Below are positions 63,496-64,000 of a stretch of DNA of 64,000 nucleotides, one piece after another. The stretch's first letter is position 1; each line of letters begins with the position of its first letter. The DNA lies in contig NZ_MKCT01000017.1 of assembly GCF_001855555.1 (NCBI RefSeq), forward strand, positions 248,001 to 312,000, given 5' to 3'. The translations under genes and the position numbers were made by a program. Source of the DNA: Chromobacterium sphagni (GTDB lineage Bacteria; Pseudomonadota; Gammaproteobacteria; Burkholderiales; Chromobacteriaceae). Under the pieces are notes generated by a model, which saw only the letters and a program-made list of their open reading frames with translations, was not told the origin of the DNA and searched no databases.

Positions 63496-64000
63496 TTATT
63501 GGCGGCCGTGCATCATCTTTTTCAGCACCGAGGCCAGCGCAAACAGCACCAGGGAGCTGGCGCCGGCCATCAGCACGAACAGCATGAAGAAGTCGTGCAG
63601 ATTGTTGATGGCGTAGCCCAGGAAATGCGGCACCGGTTTGGTCGGGTCCGGATACAGTTCCGACAGCGTGCCGGCGAACTTGTTGGCTGCGGCGGAGGAG
63701 AGGAACCAGACCCCCATCATCAGGCCGGTGAAGCGGGCAGGCGACAGTTTCACCACCAGCGACAGGCCGATAGGCGACAGGCACAGCTCGCCGAAGGTGT
63801 GCAGCATGTACAGGCTGACCAGCCACAGCATGCTCACCTTGACGCCGGGCTGCAGGCCGTCGACGCCGAAGGCGATCACCAGATAGCCGATGGCCAGGAA
63901 GAACAGGCCCAGCGCCATTTTGGTCGGCGACGCCGGCTCCATGCCCTTGTTGCCCAGCTTGGTCCAGATCCAGGCGAACAGCGGCGCGAAGATCACCACC
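63496..64000 (-). CDS. POT-family peptide MFS transporter (partial)
   Basis: The last ~168 residues of a proton-coupled peptide transporter; the rest lies beyond the window. Helical segments such as MLHTFGELCLSPIGLSLVVK and RFTGLMMGVWFLSSAAANKF are typical of the C-terminal half of bacterial POT proteins (DtpT/DtpA group), which import di- and tripeptides. It is followed by its own terminator, then the GT39 operon on the same strand. Confidence 0.9.
   Translation of the reverse strand, partial: VVIFAPLFAWIWTKLGNKGMEPASPTKMALGLFFLAIGYLVIAFGVDGLQPGVKVSMLWLVSLYMLHTFGELCLSPIGLSLVVKLSPARFTGLMMGVWFLSSAAANKFAGTLSELYPDPTKPVPHFLGYAINNLHDFFMLFVLMAGASSLVLFALASVLKKMMHGRQ

Overview
The window is a contiguous GC-rich chromosomal segment of a betaproteobacterium, most likely a Chromobacterium or close relative (Neisseriales). 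This rests on overall gene content and the look of RppH, AdhE, ParE and PriA, not on a database search. It opens inside a 23S rRNA gene, followed by 5S rRNA and a terminator, and closes inside a POT-family peptide transporter gene. I saw no tRNA, CRISPR array, prophage or insertion sequence.

Layout. 1-1.5 kb: end of an rRNA operon. 1.5-9.5 kb: a Kir-type potassium channel, a GAF/PAS histidine kinase, pssA, rppH, parE and a periplasmic binding protein. 9.6-13.9 kb: two tandem short-chain dehydrogenase paralogues (one frameshifted) with a divergent LysR regulator, a split chromate transporter pair and another binding protein. 13.9-21.5 kb: the housekeeping run hemE, priA, dacB, grxC, secB, SH3 protein, gpsA; a 540-bp AT-rich gap with DnaA-box-like sites precedes priA. 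21.5-31.2 kb: an FAD monooxygenase/AraC pair, a secreted hydrolase, a UbiH-family hydroxylase, a LysR-controlled three-gene set that starts with an unlisted 45-residue peptide, an EamA exporter and a secreted carbonic-anhydrase-like protein lacking the Asp/Arg dyad. 31.5-38 kb: adhE, an amino-acid permease, a LysR/aldo-keto reductase pair. 38-42.8 kb: a small secreted protein, a diguanylate cyclase, a DinB protein, two coupled binding proteins, a ClpP-like protein. 42.8-44.4 kb: an accessory patch with two inverted copies of a ~247-bp structured repeat and an AT-rich DUF2971 gene. 44.4-52.1 kb: mfd, a large PAS-GGDEF-EAL protein, rlmB. 52.2-57.6 kb: a third partial repeat copy, a LysR/lrgAB locus and a cadR/cadA metal-export locus whose cadA is out of frame at a G8 tract. 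57.6-64 kb: a SprA-like metalloprotease, a thioesterase, a pseudouridine synthase and a four-gene minus-strand operon (YdjC deacetylase, GtrA, GT2, GT39) that looks like a lipid A amino-sugar modification pathway.

Most interesting: the modular repeat at 42921-43166, 43308-43556 and 52211-52325. Its copies differ in sequence, but the changes fall as matched pairs in several hairpins, while loop and linker sequences stay fixed. That pattern suggests selection on a folded RNA or single-stranded DNA. I do not recognise the family. Two single-base frameshifts at G runs (10376-10379 and 55330-55337) could be real, phase-variable or assembly errors.
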